From: DATARH01 sp036278835
GTDB taxonomy: Bacteria > Pseudomonadota > Alphaproteobacteria > ATCC43930 > CGMCC-115725
NCBI GenBank assembly: GCA_036278835.1
Contig: DASUKH010000105.1
Coordinates: 1 to 10,853 of the forward strand
DNA: 10,853 bases
Direction: 5' to 3'
The notes below the pieces were generated by a model. The model saw only the letters and a list, made by a program, of their open reading frames with translations, did no database searches and was not told where the DNA came from. The position numbers were made by a program, and so were the translations under genes. Shown here piece after piece: positions 7,195-10,853 of this stretch (position 1 is the first letter of the stretch; the number at the start of each line of letters is the position of its first letter).

Positions 7195-7704
7195 ATGTCC
7201 GGGTCGTCGCGATCGTGGTGGTGGCGGGTTGCCGCCGGGTTTTCTCTCATCGTCCTGACCGCGTGGGCGGCGCCCCCGGCCTCGGCCCAATTCGCCGCGG
7301 CGCAGCCGGCGCGGGTCGCGGCGGTTCCGCCGATCCCGGCGGGCGATGCGCGGCTGTGGTTCTACCGGCCGTTCATGGTCGAGGATACGCAGACCGTCCC
7401 GACGATCTTCGCAAACGGCGCCCCGATCGGCTATGGCGGGCCTGGGACGAGCTTTTACCGCGATGTGCCGGCCGGCCCCTACCACCTCGCCGTCACCAGC
7501 GTCGGCCGCGACGTCAACCAGGACCAGAACGTCGAGGTGGCCCCCGGCGACCAGGTTTACGTCAAGATCGCCTCAAACCCCGGCTGGGACGAGGGCGGCG
7601 ACCGCAGCGTGTGGCGGCGCCCGACCTATTACGTGATGATCGTGCCGCCCGGGCTGGCGGCCCTGGAGATGCCGTTCACCTCCTTCACCAGCGACGGCGC
7701 GTGA
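7195..7704 (+). CDS. Secreted DUF2846-like hypothetical protein
   Basis: A 169-residue exported protein. The N-terminus is a Sec-type signal peptide: a basic R11, a hydrophobic stretch AAGFSLIVLTAWAA (13-26) and a likely cut after ASA (29-31). The mature part begins with an Ala/Pro-rich linker, then a beta-rich domain with ARLWFYRPF (52-60), PTIFANGAPIGYGGPGTSFYRDVPAGPYHLAV (69-100) and the QVYVKIASNPGW strand (120-131), ending in TYYVMIVPP. This order (R-x-W-F-Y-R-P, a short 'name-of-ligand' strand, then a P-x-G-x-Y/H turn) matches DUF2846, whose function is unknown. Many members are lipoproteins, but no lipobox cysteine is present here, so a soluble periplasmic protein is predicted. AAGGAG (7183-7188) lies 6 nt before the ATG and fixes the start against an upstream in-frame ATG at 7042. 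The degP-like gene follows after 135 bp on the same strand. Confidence 0.75.
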   Translation: MSGSSRSWWWRVAAGFSLIVLTAWAAPPASAQFAAAQPARVAAVPPIPAGDARLWFYRPFMVEDTQTVPTIFANGAPIGYGGPGTSFYRDVPAGPYHLAVTSVGRDVNQDQNVEVAPGDQVYVKIASNPGWDEGGDRSVWRRPTYYVMIVPPGLAALEMPFTSFTSDGA

Positions 7705-7839
7705 GGGTTCCGGACAGGCCCGGCCGGCGGTCCATGACAGGCGGTCGCGACATTACGGCGATTTAATCCACGTGAAAGCGGCCTGTTAGCTGCGATCGCC
7801 ATCCTTTATCGGACGATCCGCGCAACAGGAGAATGCTTT

Positions 7840-9417
7840 ATGCCGCAAGATCGGGCCGGTTTACCACGCCATCCCTGGTTTACCAAGACACGTGCCGCTG
7901 CGGCCGGGATCGGCCTCGGCGCGACCCTCGCCTTGTCGCCGCTGGTGTGGGCACAGACCCCGCAACCGATGCCGGCCGCGACGCCGCCTGGGCCGATGCT
8001 GCAACAGCAGAGCTTTGCGCCGCTGGTCAAGCGGGTGCTGCCGGCGGTCGTCAACATCTCGGTGACCGAGAAATCGGGCGTGCAGATGATGTCAGGCGAT
8101 ATGCAAGACCAGTTCCGCGATTCGCCGTTCGGCGATTTTATGCGCCGCTTCTTCGAGCAGCACGGCGGCCACGGCCAGTCCATGCCGAGCCCGTTCTCCG
8201 ACAACAACAACAATGACGACAATGGCGGTGGCGCGAAGGCGATCGCCCTCGGCTCGGGCTTTATCGTCGACCCGTCGGGCATCATCGTCACCAACAACCA
8301 CGTCGTCGGCGAGGCCGCGCGGGTGCAGGTCATCTTGCAGGACAACAGCAAGTACCCGGCCAAGATTCTCGGGCGCGACCCGCGCACCGACCTCGCCGTC
8401 CTGAAGATCGACGCGCACAAGCCGCTGCCGTTCGTGCATTTCGGCGACAGCAGCGCGGCGCAAATCGGCGACTGGGTGGTGGCGGTCGGCAACCCGTTCG
8501 GCCTCGGCGGCACCGTCACGACCGGGATCATCTCGGCGCGCGGCCGCGATATCCATAGCGGCCAGTTCGACGATTTCCTGCAGATCGACGCGCCGATCAA
8601 CCGCGGCAATTCGGGCGGGCCGACCTTCAACCTCAAGGGCGAAGTGATCGGCATCAACACTGCGATCTACTCGCCGAACGGCGGCAGCGTCGGGATCGGC
8701 TTTGCCGTGCCGTCGAACGTCGCGAAGCACGTCGTGAAGCAGCTCGAAAACCACGGCAAGGTGACGCGCGGCTGGCTCGGCGTGCAGATCCAGGGCGTCA
8801 CCCCGGCGATCGCCGCCAGCCTCGGCCTTAAGAACGATCACGGCGCGCTCGTCGCGATGGTTTCCTCGGACAGCCCGGGCGCCCGCGCCGGGCTGAAGCA
8901 GGGCGATGTGATCCTGTCGTTCGACGGCAGCGGCATCAACGAATTGCGCGACCTGCCGCGGCTCGTCGCCGCCTCCGCGCCGGGTTCCGCCGCGACGATG
9001 ACCGTGTGGCGCGACGGGCATACGAGCGATCTCCATACGACCTTGGGCGAAGCGCCGGAGAACCCGCACCTCGCTTCGGCCAGCGGCTTCTCGCCCAACC
9101 AGGACGAGGACCGGGCCGATGCGATGGGCCTGCATTTCGCGCCGCTGACCGAGGAGGCGCGGCACGATCTGCATATCGGGCGCGAGGTGCACGGGGTCGT
9201 CATCTCGCGGGTCGAGAGCGGCAGTCCGGCGGATTCGGTCGGGTTGCAGCGCGGCGACGTCCTGATGTCGATCGACCAGCAGCCGGTGCGCAGCCCCGGC
9301 GAGGCGGCGCGCAAATTGCGCGAGATCGCGCACTCGCCGCGCAAAAGCGCGCTCTTGCTGCTCAGCCGGCACGGCGTCACCCAGTATGTCGGTGTAACCC
9401 TCGAAAAAGCGGGTTGA
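7840..9417 (+). CDS. degP: Do-family periplasmic serine protease (DegP/HtrA)
   Basis: A 525-residue envelope quality-control protease and chaperone of the HtrA family. A signal peptide (hydrophobic AAAAGIGLGATLALSPL, 19-35, cut after VWA at about 38) directs it to the periplasm. The trypsin-like domain carries the catalytic triad H154 (TNNHVVG), D184 (RTDLAVLKI) and S258 (GNSGGPTFN). PDZ1 begins at GWLGVQIQ (311-318) with the GARAGLKQGDVI loop (347-358). PDZ2 covers about 428-520, with GSPADSVGLQRGDVL (461-475). An Asn/Asp/Gly-rich stretch (residues 121-131) lies before the first core strand, in the position of the LA loop. AGGAGA (7827-7832) lies 7 nt before the ATG. The two-PDZ architecture fits DegP/DegQ/MucD; which of these is the true orthologue cannot be decided from sequence alone. 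The gene has its own strong terminator, and no convincing sigma-32 or sigma-E promoter was found in the 135-bp gap upstream. Confidence 0.95.
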   Translation: MPQDRAGLPRHPWFTKTRAAAAGIGLGATLALSPLVWAQTPQPMPAATPPGPMLQQQSFAPLVKRVLPAVVNISVTEKSGVQMMSGDMQDQFRDSPFGDFMRRFFEQHGGHGQSMPSPFSDNNNNDDNGGGAKAIALGSGFIVDPSGIIVTNNHVVGEAARVQVILQDNSKYPAKILGRDPRTDLAVLKIDAHKPLPFVHFGDSSAAQIGDWVVAVGNPFGLGGTVTTGIISARGRDIHSGQFDDFLQIDAPINRGNSGGPTFNLKGEVIGINTAIYSPNGGSVGIGFAVPSNVAKHVVKQLENHGKVTRGWLGVQIQGVTPAIAASLGLKNDHGALVAMVSSDSPGARAGLKQGDVILSFDGSGINELRDLPRLVAASAPGSAATMTVWRDGHTSDLHTTLGEAPENPHLASASGFSPNQDEDRADAMGLHFAPLTEEARHDLHIGREVHGVVISRVESGSPADSVGLQRGDVLMSIDQQPVRSPGEAARKLREIAHSPRKSALLLLSRHGVTQYVGVTLEKAG

Positions 9418-9432
9418 CCTACGCTCCGAGCG

Positions 9433-9463
9433 AAAAGGGCGCCCCGCGGGGCGCCCTTTTTTT
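9433..9463 (+). terminator. Strong intrinsic terminator after the degP-like gene
   Basis: A perfect palindrome spans 9433-9460. Its GC-rich core GGGCGCCCCGCGGGGCGCCC (9437-9456) is flanked by AAAA and TTTT, and the T run continues to 9463, seven in all. It starts 15 nt after the protease stop codon. On the minus strand only four U would follow the stem, so it acts mainly on plus-strand transcripts. Confidence 0.93.
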
Positions 9464-9538
9464 CCTTGCGCTTGCCGCGCCGACGATGCCGGCGGATGAT
9501 GACCCGGTATCGGCACGGTCGACGGGGCAGGCGGCGCG

Positions 9539-10414
9539 ATGCGCATCGGGTTTATCGGCACCGGCACGATGGGAACGCCGATCGCGTCCTGCCTGATTGC
9601 GGCCGGGCACCGGCTGACCGTATACGATGCGAGGCCGGCGGCGATGGGACCGCTGGTCGGGCAGGGCGCGGCGGCCGCCGACAACCCGGCCGAGGCGGCC
9701 TATGCGGCCGAAATCGTATTTACCTCGCTACCCGGGCCGAGCCAGGTCGAAGCCGTGGCGCTCGATCCGACGCTGGGTATTTTCGCCGGGCTGCGCCGCG
9801 GCGGCACCTATATCGACCTGACGACGAACTCGCCGGTGACGGTGCGGCGGGTCGCGGAGGCGGCGAAAAAGCGCGAGTTGGCGTTTCTCGACGCGCCGGT
9901 CAGCGGCCGGCCGCCTGAAATGACCGTGATGGTCGGCGGTCGCGAGAACGATTTCGGCCATTGCCGGGCACTGTTCGAGGCGATCGCCAAAAACGTGTTC
10001 TACCTCGGGCCGCAAGGCGCCGGCTGCGCCGCCAAGCTCGTCACGCAGTATCTCGGCTACAGCGGCTTTATCGCGGCGCTCGAAGGCATGCTGATCGCGA
10101 AAAAGGCCGGCATCGATCTTGGCGTGCTGGCGCGGATCGTGCCGGTCAGCGCGGGCCAGAGCCGCACCTTCGACAACATCCCGCGCGGCGTGTTCAGCGG
10201 CAGCTTCGCCGCCGGTGGCAGCCTCGACATCGTTGCCAAGGATATGGACCTCGCGGTCGCGCTGGCCCGCGAGGTCGGCGCGCCGGCGACGCTCGGGGCG
10301 CTCGCCTCCGATTTCTACAAGCGGGCGCAGGCGCAAGGCTGGGGCGGCGACGGCTTCCCGGTCGTCGCCCGCATCCTGGAGGCGATGGCCGGCGTGGAAT
10401 TGCGCGATGGCTGA
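9539..10414 (+). CDS. NAD(P)-dependent beta-hydroxyacid dehydrogenase (3-hydroxyisobutyrate dehydrogenase family)
   Basis: A 291-residue two-domain oxidoreductase of the 3-hydroxyisobutyrate / tartronate-semialdehyde reductase superfamily, which interconverts beta-hydroxyacids and semialdehydes or ketoacids with NAD(P). The N-terminal Rossmann domain shows IGFIGTGTMG (3-12), VYD (28-30) with an acidic D30 that suggests NAD preference, and FTSLPGPSQV. The substrate motif is LDAPVSGRP (117-125). The C-terminal helical domain has GAGCAAKL (160-167), with the presumed catalytic Lys at K166, and KDMDLAVALA (234-243). Two deviations stand out: the loop after DAPVSG is about five residues shorter than usual before MVGG, and the common K-x-x-N is K166-L-V-T169. 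Substrate cannot be predicted. The ribosome site is weak; the start is the first in-frame ATG and gives a full Rossmann strand. Its stop overlaps the next gene's start by 8 nt, implying translational coupling. It lies just downstream of the protease terminator, so it probably begins a new transcript. Confidence 0.88.
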   Translation: MRIGFIGTGTMGTPIASCLIAAGHRLTVYDARPAAMGPLVGQGAAAADNPAEAAYAAEIVFTSLPGPSQVEAVALDPTLGIFAGLRRGGTYIDLTTNSPVTVRRVAEAAKKRELAFLDAPVSGRPPEMTVMVGGRENDFGHCRALFEAIAKNVFYLGPQGAGCAAKLVTQYLGYSGFIAALEGMLIAKKAGIDLGVLARIVPVSAGQSRTFDNIPRGVFSGSFAAGGSLDIVAKDMDLAVALAREVGAPATLGALASDFYKRAQAQGWGGDGFPVVARILEAMAGVELRDG

Positions 10415-10853
10415 GCGCGACGCGCTTCTGGCGCGGCTGCTGCTGACCCACGAGGTCGCGGAATTCCTCTACCGCGAGGCCGATCTGCTCGACGAGCGCC
10501 GCTATGCCGAGTGGCTCGATTTGCTGGCCGACGATGTCCGCTACTGGATGCCGATGCGTCGCAACGTCAAATTCGGTGACGACGCGCACGAGTTCACCCG
10601 CGACCGCACCGACATCAACTGGTTCGACGAGGGCAAGGAGACGCTGGCCCGGCGGATCAAGCAGATCGAAACCGGCATCCATTGGGCGGAGGAGCCGCAT
10701 TCGCGCATTTCACACCTCGTCGCCAATGTAGAGATCGTCGAGGCCGCGCCTTCGGTCGAAGAGGCGCGCGAGGTGGCGGTGCGGTGCCGGTTTCTGATCT
10801 ACCGCAACCGTGTCGAGACCGAGACCGACCTGCTCGTCGGCAAGCGCGAGGAT
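10407..10853 (+). CDS. Aromatic-ring-hydroxylating dioxygenase beta subunit (partial, 3' end beyond window)
   Basis: The first 149 residues of a small (beta) subunit of a Rieske non-haem-iron ring-hydroxylating oxygenase. The beta subunit is a SnoaL/NTF2-like fold with a structural role beside the catalytic alpha subunit. Hallmarks are the N-terminal helix EVAEFLYREADLLDERRYAEWLDLLADDVRYWMPMRRN (16-53) and the nearly invariant DRTDINWFDEGKETLARRIKQIETGIHWAEEPHSRISHLVANVEI (66-110). Family members are about 160-190 residues, so roughly 15-40 are missing at the edge. The gene starts within the end of the dehydrogenase (ATGGCTGA holds both the ATG and that gene's stop), so both should come from one mRNA. 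No alpha subunit, ferredoxin or reductase gene is upstream; they could lie beyond the right edge. Which aromatic substrate is attacked cannot be told from the beta subunit. Confidence 0.93.
   Translation, partial: MAERDALLARLLLTHEVAEFLYREADLLDERRYAEWLDLLADDVRYWMPMRRNVKFGDDAHEFTRDRTDINWFDEGKETLARRIKQIETGIHWAEEPHSRISHLVANVEIVEAAPSVEEAREVAVRCRFLIYRNRVETETDLLVGKRED

Noticed and set aside
7044..7250. Longer start for the CMD-family protein at 7250
   Set aside because: The added 69 residues look like random GC-rich translation and overlap the DUF2846-like gene. The ATG at 7043 has a good ribosome site and begins the homology.
7705..7839. Heat-shock or sigma-E promoter before the degP-like gene
   Set aside because: AT-rich patches (TTTAAT at 7762-7767, GTGAAA at 7772-7777) are present but no pair of -35 and -10 elements with proper spacing could be matched.
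8092..9684. Long open frame (530 codons) on the minus strand opposite the protease gene
   Set aside because: Its translation is Arg/Ala/His-rich with no recognisable domain. It mirrors the third-position GC bias of the protease gene, which is firmly identified on the other strand.

Overview
The window is a GC-rich (roughly 70% G+C by eye) stretch of bacterial chromosome with tightly packed, single-copy, mostly housekeeping-type genes on both strands. The protein families suggest a free-living alphaproteobacterium, perhaps Rhodospirillales or Hyphomicrobiales: an ETHE1-type persulfide dioxygenase, DUF952, an alphaproteobacterial-style DinG helicase, MeaB, a Do-family protease with an N-terminal signal peptide, and an environmental-type LLM oxidoreductase. 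This assignment is inferred from family resemblance and composition only. No mobile element, CRISPR array, rRNA or tRNA is visible, and codon use looks uniform across the genes.

Left part (1-4492): on the minus strand, a DUF952 protein precedes a persulfide dioxygenase that runs to the left edge. Divergent from them, on the plus strand, are a 917-residue DinG/XPD-type iron-sulfur helicase and a small TerB-like protein. A 20-nt dyad lies between the helicase and the TerB-like gene.

Middle (4493-7043): the G-protein chaperone MeaB (minus) is divergent from a luciferase-like flavin oxidoreductase (plus). The oxidoreductase converges on a carboxymuconolactone-decarboxylase-family protein (minus).

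Right part (7044-10853), all on the plus strand: a secreted DUF2846-like protein, then a DegP/HtrA-type periplasmic protease ending in a textbook intrinsic terminator. After it begins a new unit: a 3-hydroxyisobutyrate-dehydrogenase-like enzyme whose stop overlaps the start of an aromatic-ring-hydroxylating dioxygenase beta subunit that runs off the right edge. With the LLM oxidoreductase and the CMD protein, these look like parts of catabolic capacity for aromatic or organic acids, but no complete pathway is present.

I see no obviously new multi-gene defence or mobile system. The best leads are a degenerate exonuclease-like N-terminus on the helicase, non-canonical active-site residues in the dehydrogenase, and that enzyme's unusual coupling to a dioxygenase beta subunit with no alpha subunit upstream.
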